Shown here: positions 1-7,929 of the stretch, piece after piece
Layout: each line of letters begins with the position of its first letter
Position numbering within the stretch: the stretch's first letter is position 1
NCBI GenBank assembly: GCA_023485405.1
Contig: JAMCZU010000027.1
Location: 1-32,121, forward strand
Source: Patescibacteria group bacterium
Lineage (GTDB): Bacteria; Patescibacteriota; UBA1384; UBA12157; JAENIV01
Direction: 5' to 3'
DNA length: 32,121 nucleotides
Made by a program: the position numbers and the translations under genes
Notes under the pieces: model-generated
Seen by the model: the letters and a program-made list of their open reading frames with translations, nothing else
Told to the model about the DNA's origin: nothing
Database searches by the model: none

Positions 1-771
1 GCGACCTTGGTTGATTTGGCTATTCGTGGTTTTATTTTAATTATCAATAAAGGAAATGGGGAATTTAGTTTTGGCAAACTCCGGGCCAAAGATATTGAAA
101 AAACTACTGGTTTAGAGCCTTTTGAAAGAGATTTACTTTCAAAAATATTTTTAACACCAGCCTATAAGAGCACTCTTGGTGATGTGGAGATGCGGATTGG
201 TCGCCATATTTTTTCGCGCAAGATTGCGCAATTTTATTTAGGAGTTTATAACTTTGCCACCAAAAAAGGTTATTTTGTCCGCAATCCAGCCAAAGTTCAT
301 TTAGTTTATAAATATATGGGAGTAGCGCTGTTATTTTTATCTCTAGTTGGTTTTGCGATCGGAGCCATTACCGGCGCTGATCCGAAATTTGGTTTGCTTT
401 TTTGGGTTGGTGGGATGATTGCCGCCTTTTTTATCATTAAACTCTCGCCTTTTATGCCAGCAAGATCAGATTTAGGTGCCGCGGAACTGAAAAAATGGTT
501 AGCTTTTCGTAAGTATTTGTCGAGTCGAAAATCGCTTCAAGCCAAAGACGTTTTACAGGGTAAATTTGAAGCATATTTGCCCTACGCGGTGGTTTTAGGG
601 GTGGAAGTTGACTGGGCTCACAAATTTTTGAAAGAACCTTTTGCGGCTCCTTCCTGGTATGAATCAGGTGAAAAAACAGTGACTTTAGAAAATTTTATTG
701 GCGAATTTTTCCCTTTCATTGGTTATGTCGCCGAAAATTTAGCTCGTTCTCACGAACCAACAGTGGAATAA
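1..771 (+). CDS. DUF2207-like membrane protein, C-terminal part (5' partial)
   Basis: The open frame runs in from the window edge (codons ATLVDLAIRGF), so the TTG at 7 offered by the ORF track is not a real start. 'LVDLAIRGFI' followed by a small winged-helix-like segment, then two hydrophobic segments (about residues 103-122 and 128-148 of the visible part) and a soluble tail, resembles the C-terminal half of DUF2207 predicted membrane proteins, whose N-terminal extracellular domain would lie upstream. The tail motif 'YLPYAVVLGVEVDWAHKF' is typical of that family. Function is not established for the family; a membrane location is clear. The stop is followed directly by short tandem repeats that precede the four-helix-bundle gene. 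Confidence 0.75.
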   Translation, partial: ATLVDLAIRGFILIINKGNGEFSFGKLRAKDIEKTTGLEPFERDLLSKIFLTPAYKSTLGDVEMRIGRHIFSRKIAQFYLGVYNFATKKGYFVRNPAKVHLVYKYMGVALLFLSLVGFAIGAITGADPKFGLLFWVGGMIAAFFIIKLSPFMPARSDLGAAELKKWLAFRKYLSSRKSLQAKDVLQGKFEAYLPYAVVLGVEVDWAHKFLKEPFAAPSWYESGEKTVTLENFIGEFFPFIGYVAENLARSHEPTVE

Positions 772-838
772 TTACGAAGTAATTAAGTACGAAGTACGAA
801 ATGAAAAGTACGAAGTACGAAATGAAATAATAAAAAAT
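771..838. repeat. Short tandem repeats (GTACGAA units), left flank of four-helix-bundle gene
   Basis: The unit 'aagtacgaagtacgaaatg' occurs in succession between the DUF2207-like stop and the next ATG. A diverged inverted counterpart lies downstream of the next gene (about 1201-1266), so that gene sits between imperfect inverted repeats. This suggests a palindromic or MITE-like insertion carrying one gene. Confidence 0.6.
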
Positions 839-840
839 AA

Positions 841-1200
841 ATGATAAAAAACTATCAAGATATTGAAGAAAGATCATTTGATTTTGCAGTACGAATCATT
901 AAAATGGTTTTAAAGTTACCAAGCAATCCTGCTACTTGGACTATTGGAAAACAATTAATTGACTCCTCGACATCAATAGACTCTAATATTGTTCAGGCGC
1001 GTTCAGGACTTTCGAAAAAAGATTTCATTAATCATATGAAAATTGCCCGTAAAGAGGCAAAAGAAACATATCGATGGATTGAGATGGTCGTTGCTGTTGG
1101 AGTAATAGCACCAAATCAAACAGAATCTCTACTAAAAGAAAATGAGGAAATTATTAAGATATTAGTCACTATTATCAAAAACTCTCTTAAATCTTCTTAA
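841..1200 (+). CDS. Four-helix bundle protein (S23 / rRNA intervening-sequence type)
   Basis: This 119-residue, all-helical protein has the usual family landmarks: an aromatic/basic start 'YQDIEERSFDFAVRII', the central 'QLIDSSTSIDSNIVQARSG', then 'FINHMKIARKEAKETYRWIEM'. Family members are often encoded in 23S rRNA intervening sequences or scattered as orphan genes in CPR genomes, and they are structurally related to Avd, the accessory protein of diversity-generating retroelements. No reverse transcriptase or variable repeat is seen here. The ATG at 841 has no Shine-Dalgarno sequence. The gene lies between GTACGAA-type repeats on the left and their inverted, diverged counterpart on the right, so it may have arrived as a unit. 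The molecular role is unknown. Confidence 0.8.
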   Translation: MIKNYQDIEERSFDFAVRIIKMVLKLPSNPATWTIGKQLIDSSTSIDSNIVQARSGLSKKDFINHMKIARKEAKETYRWIEMVVAVGVIAPNQTESLLKENEEIIKILVTIIKNSLKSS

Positions 1201-1266
1201 CTAATTTTTTGTACTTAAATTACTTTGTAATTTGTACTTCTTATTTATTTCATACTTATTACTTAG
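1201..1266. repeat. Right flank inverted repeat of four-helix-bundle gene
   Basis: Read on the minus strand this segment contains 'aagaagtacaaattac' and 'aagtaatttaagtac', which resembles the left flank (771-838) in inverted orientation. The match is imperfect and A+T-rich, so the pairing is suggestive rather than exact. Confidence 0.45.
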
Positions 1267-1269
1267 TCC

Positions 1270-1842
1270 TTAATTTTTTACTTTCCCTAAAAACTGGATT
1301 GGCCAGAGGACGTAGTAAGGTTTGCCAATAATATCGCGTTTTGGGCAGATCCCCCAAACGCGGGAATCAGAGGAATTAAGACGGTTATCACCCATTAAAA
1401 AATAATCTTCTTTACCTAATTGTTTAGTCATACTGGGGTAAGTCAGCGTGCCGGGGGGGAGATACGGTTCCGCTAATTTTTGATCGTTGATATAAACTTC
1501 GCCTTTAGAAATAGTGACTTTTTCGCCAGGAAGGCCGATGACTCTTTTAATGTATTTGACATGTTCCGGGTCACCGGGAAACCTTAAAATAACGGGGTCG
1601 CCTCGCTGTGGTGCGCCAAAAAGATAATGCCAGCGATCGGCAATAATATATTCACCCGAATGAAAATTTGGTTCCATACTTTGGCCATCAACAATTGAAA
1701 GGGTGCCAATATAAAAATGAACTAAAGTGCCGAGCACAATTAAAACAATTAACCATTTGGTTAATTCATAAACACAACCCGTGCCGTAAAAAACTTTTTG
1801 CCAAGGTGAAAGTTTTGGTGGAATATTAGAACTGTTATCCAT
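1270..1842 (-). CDS. lepB: Signal peptidase I
   Basis: This 190-residue membrane serine protease removes signal peptides from exported proteins. An N-terminal cytoplasmic stretch is followed by one transmembrane segment (about residues 30-48). Next come the catalytic serine motif 'VDGQSMEPNF' (Ser55), the catalytic lysine motif 'YIKRVIGLPG' (Lys99) and the conserved 'MGDNRLNSSDSRVWG' box. Length and motif spacing are normal for a short, single-anchor type I peptidase. It starts 22 nt after the rpsT stop with 'AAGGAAGGG' before the ATG, so it is probably the second gene of an rpsT-lepB transcript. No terminator was seen after it. The opposite-strand repeat at 1201-1266 abuts its 3' end. Confidence 0.95.
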   Translation of the reverse strand: MDNSSNIPPKLSPWQKVFYGTGCVYELTKWLIVLIVLGTLVHFYIGTLSIVDGQSMEPNFHSGEYIIADRWHYLFGAPQRGDPVILRFPGDPEHVKYIKRVIGLPGEKVTISKGEVYINDQKLAEPYLPPGTLTYPSMTKQLGKEDYFLMGDNRLNSSDSRVWGICPKRDIIGKPYYVLWPIQFLGKVKN

Positions 1843-1864
1843 TCCCTTCCTTTAAAAAAACAGT

Positions 1865-2182
1865 TTATTTTTTAGTTTTAGGACTTGTTTTGGTTTTGGT
1901 AGCCGTTTTTTTAACGGCTGTTTTTTTGGCGACAGGTGCAACTTTTTTTTCTGCTTTTGGCGTTCCGAACTTCTTCGCAATACTTGATTTCAAATGTCCA
2001 GCTTTATTTTTAGAAATAATGTGTCGTTTGGCCATTTTGTCAATGACAGAAATTGTTTCATTAGTATTTTCTTTATTTACTTTTTTCAAAGAAAGTTTGA
2101 GTTTTTTTTCTAACTCAACATTATGAGCGCGTTTGCGCTCTGATGAAACATAAGCTTTTTTAGCTGATTTAGTAATAGGCAA
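1865..2182 (-). CDS. rpsT: 30S ribosomal protein S20
   Basis: The N-terminus 'MPITKSAKKAYVSSERKRAHN' and 'SVIDKMAKRHIISKNKAGHLKSSIAKKF' are typical of S20, which binds 16S rRNA in the small subunit. After about residue 75 the protein carries a Lys/Ala/Thr-rich low-complexity tail, giving 105 residues instead of the usual 85-90. The start codon is TTG, set by 'GGAGG' five bases upstream. The gene diverges from the DHH phosphoesterase; a TATGAT (plus-strand 2241-2246) is a candidate -10 but lacks a clear -35. It is followed by lepB. Confidence 0.93.
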   Translation of the reverse strand: MPITKSAKKAYVSSERKRAHNVELEKKLKLSLKKVNKENTNETISVIDKMAKRHIISKNKAGHLKSSIAKKFGTPKAEKKVAPVAKKTAVKKTATKTKTSPKTKK

Positions 2183-2257
2183 GGGAACCTCCGTAAATGA
2201 CTAATTAGAAATTTTAAATTAACTATTTCCGTTTCACTTTATCATAACTCTTTACCC

Positions 2258-2287
2258 TTGACAAGAGCTTAACTATTTTGTTATTCT
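2258..2287 (+). promoter_or_regulatory. Promoter of DHH phosphoesterase, leaderless layout
   Basis: TTGACA at 2258-2263, an 18-bp spacer and TATTCT at 2282-2287. The ATG at 2296 begins nine bases after the -10, so transcription would start within about two bases of the start codon. No Shine-Dalgarno sequence is present. Confidence 0.65.
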
Positions 2288-2295
2288 ATAAAGCT

Positions 2296-3459
2296 ATGGA
2301 ATTAACACCGAAACAACAAACAACCGAACAAATTAAAGCAGCGAAAAAAATTTTGCTGTTGACTCATACCAGCCCAGATGGTGATGCTCTCGGGTCACTT
2401 TTGGCTTTGTCTTTAGTTTTAAAACAACTTGGCAAAGAAGTCACCGCGGTAGTACCAGATCAAATTGCGGCTTCACTAAAATTCTTGCCTAACATCGGTG
2501 AAATCTTAAAAAGCTTTTCTTCGGCTAAAGATTTTATTATTACGATTGATACTTCTAAAGTTCAAATTGATCGTTTGGGTTACAAACATATTCCTCAAGA
2601 AAGTAAACTCAATATTGTCATTACTCCCATTGGCGGCACTTTTGAAGAAAAAGATGTCGCTTTTTCTCACGGTTCACCTAAATTTGATTTAATGATCGTC
2701 TTGGATTCACCGGATCTAGAACGACTCGGCTCGCTTTATGACAGCCAAAGCGCGCTTTTTTATGAAACGCCGGTGATTAATATTGATCATCACGCTGGCA
2801 ATGACTTTTTTGGTAAAATTAACTGGGTTGATTTAACCGCCACTTCCACGGCGGAAATTTTGGTTTCACTGGTTGAATCATTGTCACGAGAAAAAAGTTT
2901 GCTCAATGAAGATGTGGCGACAGCTTTACTGACTGGCATTATTACCGATACTGGTAGTTTTCAGAATGTAAATACTACTCCTAAGTCTTTAACAGTAGCA
3001 GCGCAATTAGTCGCGGCCGGTGGTCGTCAACAAGAGATTATCCGTCATATTTTTAAGACCAAACCTTTATCAACGTTAAAACTTTGGGGTAAGATTTTAG
3101 CCAAAGTTCAATCCGAACCAGAGTTTCGTTTTGTTTGGTCAAAAATTGAAAGAAATGATTTTACTGAAACTGGGGCGGAAGAAGCGGAAACAACAGGTAT
3201 TATTGATGAGCTTCTAAAAACCGCGCCGAATATTGATTTTGCAATGCTCATTACTGAGCGCCAAGATGGTGTTCACGGGTCACTTCGGGCTGTTTCACCC
3301 GGTGTTGATGTTTCAGCGATTACTAAGTTGTTTGGTGGGGGTGGTCACGAAGCTGCCGCCGCTTTTCAAATGTATGGTGCTAATTTGGCCGAAAAAGAAT
3401 CGGAAATTTTGGCAAAAATTCGTGATTATCAACAAAAAAGAGCGGGAAGCTTGATCTAA
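2296..3459 (+). CDS. DHH-family phosphoesterase (nano-RNase / pAp phosphatase type)
   Basis: The protein has the DHH/DHHA1 layout: 'HTSPDGDALGSLLAL' (metal-binding D-x-D) near the N-terminus, 'MIVLDSPD', 'NIDHHAGNDFFG' carrying the DHH triad, 'LTGIITDTGSF', and the C-terminal DHHA1 substrate loop 'KLFGGGGHEAAAAF'. Relatives such as NrnA degrade oligoribonucleotides of 2-5 nt and dephosphorylate pAp. At 387 residues it is longer than typical NrnA (about 310-340); the extra residues lie between the first motif and 'MIVLDSPD' (about 85-130). The ORF track start (TTG 2278) lies inside the promoter spacer; ATG 2296 is preferred because a good promoter places transcription there. It would complement PNPase and RNase J in this window for RNA turnover. 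Confidence 0.88.
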   Translation: MELTPKQQTTEQIKAAKKILLLTHTSPDGDALGSLLALSLVLKQLGKEVTAVVPDQIAASLKFLPNIGEILKSFSSAKDFIITIDTSKVQIDRLGYKHIPQESKLNIVITPIGGTFEEKDVAFSHGSPKFDLMIVLDSPDLERLGSLYDSQSALFYETPVINIDHHAGNDFFGKINWVDLTATSTAEILVSLVESLSREKSLLNEDVATALLTGIITDTGSFQNVNTTPKSLTVAAQLVAAGGRQQEIIRHIFKTKPLSTLKLWGKILAKVQSEPEFRFVWSKIERNDFTETGAEEAETTGIIDELLKTAPNIDFAMLITERQDGVHGSLRAVSPGVDVSAITKLFGGGGHEAAAAFQMYGANLAEKESEILAKIRDYQQKRAGSLI

Positions 3460-3483
3460 ATTAAATAAATTCTTAACCTCAAA

Positions 3484-3506
3484 TGATACACCTCGGAGGT
3501 GTATCA
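3484..3506. promoter_or_regulatory. Perfect 23-bp palindrome, possible operator
   Basis: Two 11-base arms ('tgatacacctc' and its exact complement) surround a single central base. No T-run follows on either strand, which argues against an intrinsic terminator. It lies 40 bp upstream of the strong promoter of the orphan gene at 3632, so a protein-binding site is a reasonable inference. Confidence 0.5.
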
Positions 3507-3545
3507 ATGGTTTATCAAAATAGTTGTGGTCAGCCTATAGACAGG

Positions 3546-3574
3546 TTGACTTTTTTAGGTTTATTTGGTATAAA
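3546..3574 (+). promoter_or_regulatory. Promoter of orphan gene 3632
   Basis: TTGACT (3546-3551), 17-bp spacer, TATAAA (3569-3574) with an upstream TGG (extended -10). This is one of the best sigma-70-like promoters in the window. It gives a 5' leader of about 50 nt. Confidence 0.75.
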
Positions 3575-3608
3575 TTAAATAACTTCAAGGCAATAGGGCC
3601 TTAAGCAC

Positions 3609-3627
3609 CTTTCCAATAGGAGGAAAG
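3609..3627 (+). promoter_or_regulatory. Hairpin over the ribosome binding site of gene 3632
   Basis: CTTTCC (3609-3614) pairs with GGAAAG (3622-3627). The Shine-Dalgarno AGGAGG (3618-3623) falls in the loop and 3' arm, so folding would hide part of it. The start codon is nine bases downstream. Confidence 0.5.
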
Positions 3628-3631
3628 AATA

Positions 3632-4486
3632 ATGGATGAGCGAAAAGTAGCGGAAGTAATGGTTATTAGCGCGATGGCATTCAAGCAGCCAACTCGGGTA
3701 GTGAGGCATTTCTTGAATTTGGCTGATACGGTGCCAGGTATTACAGACGATCTTATCCACGACGCCGTGGGTCAGCTTCAACACAAACTGGGCGAAAGTC
3801 CAACTGATGCTCCAAGATTGTTGCTTGGAATCGAGCTTGTCTTGGCTATGTGTGGTCAAGACGAAAAGCAAGTGGCAATAACCTCTAGAGTTGAAAAGGT
3901 GTTGAAGCAATATGCCAAAATTCTGACGGAGATGATCTTAGAAAACGATAGTGTCACCTTTGCTAATTGCGGAAGATTCAAACCATTTTCTAGAGATGAT
4001 TATGAGTTGGTGCTGGACATTGCCCAGTTTATCGCGGTCAGTGCTGGGCAAGATTCTGCCGGGGCAGTTAACACTTTGATTCGGACGATTGTGGCGAGAG
4101 CGCCGGAAGAAGTATTGGAGGCAAAAATCTGCCAACTTGAGTCGCCTGATTTTTGTAGAGATAGAAAAGAAAACCGTGAAAGGTTTCACGAGGTTTTTGC
4201 TGTAGAGTATCTGAAGCGATCTTATGGCATGTGGCAAGTACTGATGCGACTAAGGCATCCTCAGTCGACGAAATTGGTAACTCGAGACGATTGGGAGCAT
4301 TTTGCTTCGATGCATGAAGAACAACTTTGGGAGACACTCAGACGGATTTGTGAAGTAACTGAGCCAACCTCCAGTCAGTTGGTAAAACGTCAACTTATTA
4401 CCAGTGAGTTGATGAGGCGATATCATGATGATAATTTAGTAATAAATTGGTATAGAGAGAATTTTCCTCATTTAGTCAGGATTTAA
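3632..4486 (+). CDS. Uncharacterised helical protein, 284 aa
   Basis: I do not recognise this protein. It is soluble, rich in charged helices and without signal peptide, membrane segment or an obvious catalytic motif. The cysteines are scattered and not in a metal-binding pattern. The start at 3632 is fixed by 'AGGAGG' and a strong promoter. It is a monocistronic unit with its own promoter, a leader hairpin over the Shine-Dalgarno sequence and a perfect GC-rich terminator, unlike its neighbours. Its codon use looks more GC-rich than the flanking rpsO and DHH genes, which hints at separate origin. The 23-bp palindrome upstream may be its operator. Function cannot be inferred from the sequence alone. 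Confidence 0.7.
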   Translation: MDERKVAEVMVISAMAFKQPTRVVRHFLNLADTVPGITDDLIHDAVGQLQHKLGESPTDAPRLLLGIELVLAMCGQDEKQVAITSRVEKVLKQYAKILTEMILENDSVTFANCGRFKPFSRDDYELVLDIAQFIAVSAGQDSAGAVNTLIRTIVARAPEEVLEAKICQLESPDFCRDRKENRERFHEVFAVEYLKRSYGMWQVLMRLRHPQSTKLVTRDDWEHFASMHEEQLWETLRRICEVTEPTSSQLVKRQLITSELMRRYHDDNLVINWYRENFPHLVRI

Positions 4487-4491
4487 CAAGT

Positions 4492-4514
4492 AGCCCCGCC
4501 ATGGCGGGGCTTTA
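4492..4514 (+). terminator. Intrinsic terminator of gene 3632
   Basis: Perfect 9-bp stem AGCCCCGCC / GGCGGGGCT separated by two bases and followed by 'ttta'. The T-run is short. It lies directly upstream of the rpsO promoter and contains the ATG that the ORF track used as a false rpsO start. Confidence 0.8.
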
Positions 4515-4521
4515 TAAAATC

Positions 4522-4550
4522 TTGCAAAAAAATAAAACCTGTGCTAAACT
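4522..4550 (+). promoter_or_regulatory. rpsO promoter, leaderless layout
   Basis: TTGCAA (4522-4527), 17-bp spacer, TAAACT (4545-4550) preceded by TGC (extended -10). The ATG at 4558 is the eighth base after the -10, so the mRNA would begin at the start codon. No Shine-Dalgarno sequence is seen. Confidence 0.7.
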
Positions 4551-4557
4551 TAAAATA

Positions 4558-4809
4558 ATGAATAAAGACTTAATTAAAAAATACCAAACTCATGCCAAGG
4601 ATACCGGCTCGACCGAAGTTCAAATTGTTCTTTTAACTGAACGATTAATGGAATTGGCCAAGCACTTAAAGAAATTTCCGAAGGACGCTGATTCACGCCG
4701 CGGTCTTTTAATTATGGTGGGCAAACGTCGCCGACTTTTAAATTACTTGCGCAAAAATGATCTAAAATCCTACGAAAAATTAATTAAAGATTTAGGACTA
4801 AAGAAATAA
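4558..4809 (+). CDS. rpsO: 30S ribosomal protein S15
   Basis: 'DTGSTEVQIVLLTERLMELAKHLKK' and 'SRRGLLIMVGKRRRLLNYLRKND' are the signature helices of S15, which binds the central domain of 16S rRNA. The true start is ATG 4558 (MNKDLIKKYQ), giving 83 residues, close to the usual 89. The longer frame starting at 4501 would include the upstream terminator and is rejected. The promoter ends eight bases before the ATG, so translation is probably leaderless. The rpsO-pnp order is the classic bacterial arrangement, although here an AT-rich palindromic repeat of about 90 bp separates the two. Confidence 0.95.
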   Translation: MNKDLIKKYQTHAKDTGSTEVQIVLLTERLMELAKHLKKFPKDADSRRGLLIMVGKRRRLLNYLRKNDLKSYEKLIKDLGLKK

Positions 4810-4902
4810 TTTCAAATTTAAAATTCTAAATTTCAAATCAATTTCAAAATTCGAATTTTAAAATTTAATTAAAATTGAAAATTTAAAATTAAAAATTCGA
4901 AG
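4810..4902. repeat. AT-rich palindromic intergenic repeat (copy A)
   Basis: The left half, built of 'tttcaaatttaaaattctaa'-like units, is mirrored on the opposite strand by 'aaaattgaaaatttaaaatt' in the right half. Four other intergenic copies in the window share this style (12806, 18214, 19646, 20857). Confidence 0.7.
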
Positions 4903-4993
4903 GATTGACGGGTGTATGGCGGATAAGAAAATGAAAGATATTTTTATCTTCTTACTTGCTTTACACGCTCTCACCTTCGATTAGAAAGGTAAA

Positions 4994-7102
4994 ATGAAAG
5001 AGGAAATCTTTACGACCAAATTTGGAGGGCGGGATTTAATTATTTCTAAGGGAAAGTTAGCCCAACTAGCATCTGGTTCAGTGACGGTTCGTTATGGCGA
5101 TACAGTTGTATTGGCCACGGCGGTAGTGGCGGCAGAACCTCGCGAAGATATTGATTTTTTCCCTCTTTTGGTTGATTACGAAGAGCGGCTTTATGCCGCC
5201 GGCAAAATTTCTGGCAGCCGATTTATCAAACGTGAGGGTCGTCCTTCGGAAGCGGCGATTTTAACTTGTCGGTTAATTGATCGGCCGATTCGACCTTTGT
5301 TTCCTAAAGGTTTTAAAAATGATGTCCAGGTAGTGATTACAGTTCTTTCTTTTGACAGCGAAAATGATCCAGATATTATCTCCATTATTGCTGCGTCTGC
5401 TGCCCTGTCGCAATCATCAGCTCCTTTTGAGGGACCAGTCGCGGCTGTCAGAGTAGGACAAATTGATGGTCAATTTATTGCCAATCCACCACTTGGTGAA
5501 CTTGAAAAATCAACTTTGGATTTAGTCGTGGCGGGTACTTATGATAAAGTTTTGATGTTAGAAGCAGGCGCTTTGGAAGTTGATGAAAAAACCATGGCTG
5601 AAGCCATTAAATTTGGTCTTGAGGCAATGAAACCGGCTCTGGAGATTCAGAAAAAAATTATTGCTGAAGATAAGCAAACAGTTGAAAAAATTGAAGAGCC
5701 AGAAATTATTAAAGAAGTAAAAAAATATCTGGGTAAAAAATTAGCCCAAGTAGTTTATGAAGTTGACAAAGCTAAAAGAGAAGAACAAATTAGTGCTTTT
5801 GAAAAAGAAGTTTTGGAAAATTTTGAAGGCAATTATAAGCAAATTGATCTTCGCAGTGCTTTTGGTCAAATTTTGGAAAAAGAAGTCCGTCAGGCGGTGA
5901 TTGAAAAAGAAATACGTCCTGATGGCCGTAAAATTGATGAGATTCGGGAAATTAAGATTGAGGTGGCTTTATTGCCACGGACGCATGGTTCCGGTCTTTT
6001 TAGTCGCGGTCAAACTCAAGTTTTATCTATTGTGACTTTAGGTCCACCTTCAGAAGAACAAATTATTGAAACAATGGAAGAAGAAGGCACCAAGCGTTAT
6101 ATGCATCACTATAATTTCCCGCCGTTTTCCACCGGTGAAGTTCGACCAATGCGGTCGGTTTCGCGGCGTGAAATTGGTCATGGGGCTTTAGCGGAACGAG
6201 CACTTCTTCCTGTTTTGCCATCGCGTGAAGACTTTCCTTATACCATTCGAGTTGTTTCTGAAGTTTTGTCTTCAAATGGTTCAAGCTCAATGGCTTCCAC
6301 TTGTGGTTCAACTCTGGCTTTGATGGATGCGGGTGTACCAATTAAAACACCAGTAGCGGGGATTGCCATGGGCTTAATGACAGCAGAAGATGGTAAAAAA
6401 TACAAGGTTTTAACCGATATTGCGGGGATTGAAGATTTTGCTGGCGATATGGATTTCAAAGTCACAGCCACTAAAAAAGGGATTACGGCAATTCAGTTAG
6501 ATACCAAGCTGAAAGGTCTGAGAGCTGAGATCTTAGAAGAAGCATTAGTGCGCGCTCGCAAAGCTAATGATCAAATTTTAGAGAAAATTGCGAAAGTAAT
6601 TGAGATGCCTCGAGCAGAGCTTTCAGCTTATGCGCCGCGAATTCAATCAATTACGATTCCTCAAGATAAAATTGGGGAAATCATTGGTCCAGGCGGTAAA
6701 AATATCCGTAAGATTATTGAAGATTGTGGTGGTAAAGAATTAATTAGTATTGATATTGAAGATGATGGTACCGTGACAATTGCTTCAACTGACGCGGCGA
6801 TGGCCAAAAAAGCGATGGACTACGTGGCTGGGGCGACTCGCGAAGCCAAAGTGGGTGAAATTTACGAAGGGCCGGTCACTGGTATCGTTAAAGATCGAAT
6901 GCGGGGCAATGAAATTGGGGCGATTGTGCAAATTTTACCTAATCAAGATGGCATGGTGCATATTTCCCAAATTGCCAATGAACGGGTTAACAATATTGAA
7001 GATGTGCTAAAAATTGGTCAAACGGTAAAGGTTAAAGTAATGGAAGTAGACAAAGAACGCGGTCGAGTTTCGCTCTCAATCAAAGACGCCAAAGAAAGAT
7101 AA
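4994..7102 (+). CDS. pnp: Polyribonucleotide nucleotidyltransferase (PNPase)
   Basis: This 702-residue 3'-to-5' phosphorolytic exoribonuclease has the full family layout: a first RNase PH domain (residues 1-210, '[13 protein letters not shown]'), an all-helical linker, a catalytic second RNase PH domain ('[16 protein letters not shown]', '[20 protein letters not shown]', '[19 protein letters not shown]' with the metal-binding aspartates), a KH domain ('[14 protein letters not shown]') and a C-terminal S1 domain. The start at 4994 follows 'GAAAGGTAAA' and gives a normal N-terminus. It is the core of RNA decay here together with RNase J (10036) and the DHH phosphoesterase. A diverged second copy of its last 23 codons lies at 7834, on the far side of the nucleotidyltransferase gene. 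Confidence 0.97.
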   Translation: MKEEIFTTKFGGRDLIISKGKLAQLASGSVTVRYGDTVVLATAVVAAEPREDIDFFPLLVDYEERLYAAGKISGSRFIKREGRPSEAAILTCRLIDRPIRPLFPKGFKNDVQVVITVLSFDSENDPDIISIIAASAALSQSSAPFEGPVAAVRVGQIDGQFIANPPLGELEKSTLDLVVAGTYDKVLMLEAGALEVDEKTMAEAIKFGLEAMKPALEIQKKIIAEDKQTVEKIEEPEIIKEVKKYLGKKLAQVVYEVDKAKREEQISAFEKEVLENFEGNYKQIDLRSAFGQILEKEVRQAVIEKEIRPDGRKIDEIREIKIEVALLPRTHGSGLFSRGQTQVLSIVTLGPPSEEQIIETMEEEGTKRYMHHYNFPPFSTGEVRPMRSVSRREIGHGALAERALLPVLPSREDFPYTIRVVSEVLSSNGSSSMASTCGSTLALMDAGVPIKTPVAGIAMGLMTAEDGKKYKVLTDIAGIEDFAGDMDFKVTATKKGITAIQLDTKLKGLRAEILEEALVRARKANDQILEKIAKVIEMPRAELSAYAPRIQSITIPQDKIGEIIGPGGKNIRKIIEDCGGKELISIDIEDDGTVTIASTDAAMAKKAMDYVAGATREAKVGEIYEGPVTGIVKDRMRGNEIGAIVQILPNQDGMVHISQIANERVNNIEDVLKIGQTVKVKVMEVDKERGRVSLSIKDAKER

Positions 7103-7134
7103 AATTTTTATAGAAATTAAATATAGGAGATTAA

Positions 7135-7830
7135 ATGGAATCGAGCCATGAATTTAGCCCGGAGCCATTTGACAACGAATTATCTGACCAAGATCAGGAG
7201 TTAGAAAGCCGAGAGGATATTTTAGCTTTTGCCAAGGAAATTTCTCAAGAATTTGACAAAAAAGGTAATATTAAAAAGATTGGAATTACTGGAAGTGTTG
7301 CTCGCGGTAAAGAATATCCAAATGATGCAGATTTAATTTTTATTATTGATGAAAAAGCTTTTTTTGAATATAATACCTCAACAATTTTTGATACCAAGAA
7401 ACAATATTCTTTTTTAGCGCAAGTACGAGAAATGCTCAAAAACAAGGATGAAAAAAAAGAAAATTTTCTTTTTCAAAAAGTGCTTGGTCTTAACAACAAA
7501 GATGCGAAAAATATGGCTTTACTTATAGGATTGAAATCTCTCTCGATCGGTGTGGATATTATTTTACTACCCGATAAAATTTATGAAGAGGAAACTGATT
7601 TTCTGATATCGACTCAAACTGACCCGACTTTTTTATCAAATCTTGCTAAGGACTATCAAGAGCTTGATCCTGAAAGTGATAATTTTAAACCTGCACAAAT
7701 GTATTCCGAAGAAGAAATGGATCAAATTAGAAAAATAGAATTTGATGCGCTTAAAAAAATCTCTACTGATCCAAATCATTTTATGTATAAAATTTATGAA
7801 GAACATCCTGTTAAAAAACATTATAGATAA
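7135..7830 (+). CDS. MNT-type nucleotidyltransferase-domain protein
   Basis: Residues about 45-75 carry the minimal nucleotidyltransferase signature 'GITGSVARGKEYPNDADLIFI' (GS, then D-x-D in 'DAD'), with a third acidic position possible in 'IGVDIILLPD'. The N-terminal 35 residues are acidic and probably disordered. The C-terminal half is helical with no recognised domain. Proteins of this fold transfer nucleotides to proteins, RNA or small molecules; the substrate is not predictable. 'AGGAG' before ATG 7135 supports the start. The gene lies 32 bp after pnp and is followed within 4 bp by a degraded copy of the pnp 3' end, which suggests it was inserted there. Confidence 0.75.
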   Translation: MESSHEFSPEPFDNELSDQDQELESREDILAFAKEISQEFDKKGNIKKIGITGSVARGKEYPNDADLIFIIDEKAFFEYNTSTIFDTKKQYSFLAQVREMLKNKDEKKENFLFQKVLGLNNKDAKNMALLIGLKSLSIGVDIILLPDKIYEEETDFLISTQTDPTFLSNLAKDYQELDPESDNFKPAQMYSEEEMDQIRKIEFDALKKISTDPNHFMYKIYEEHPVKKHYR

Positions 7831-7833
7831 GTG

Positions 7834-7905
7834 ATTAAGGTTAAGGTGGTTGAAATAGGTCGCAAATATAGCCGAGTTTCTCTTTCAATCAAAGACGCCA
7901 AGTAA
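7834..7905 (+). pseudogene. Degraded duplicate of the pnp 3' end (S1 domain tail)
   Basis: In frame, this stretch reads 'IKVKVVEIGRKYSRVSLSIK' plus 'DAK' and a stop. PNPase ends '[20 protein letters not shown]' plus 'DAKER'. By hand count 48 of 69 bases match, and many differences are synonymous. No start codon or complete domain goes with it. It is best read as the relic of a duplication or insertion event that placed the nucleotidyltransferase gene (7135-7830) between two pnp ends. Confidence 0.75.
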
Positions 7906-7914
7906 TGAGATTTG

Positions 7915-7923
7915 TGGTATAGT
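7915..7923 (+). promoter_or_regulatory. Extended -10 promoter of gene 7930, leaderless layout
   Basis: TGGTATAGT (extended -10) lies just after the pnp relic, with no good -35. The ATG at 7930 is the seventh base after the -10, matching the leaderless pattern seen at rpsO. Confidence 0.55.
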
Positions 7924-7929
7924 AGAAAT

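Noticed and set aside
4501-4557. Extended N-terminus of S15 starting at 4501
   Set aside because: That ATG lies in the loop of the upstream terminator and the predicted transcription start is at 4557, so the extra 19 residues would not be translated.
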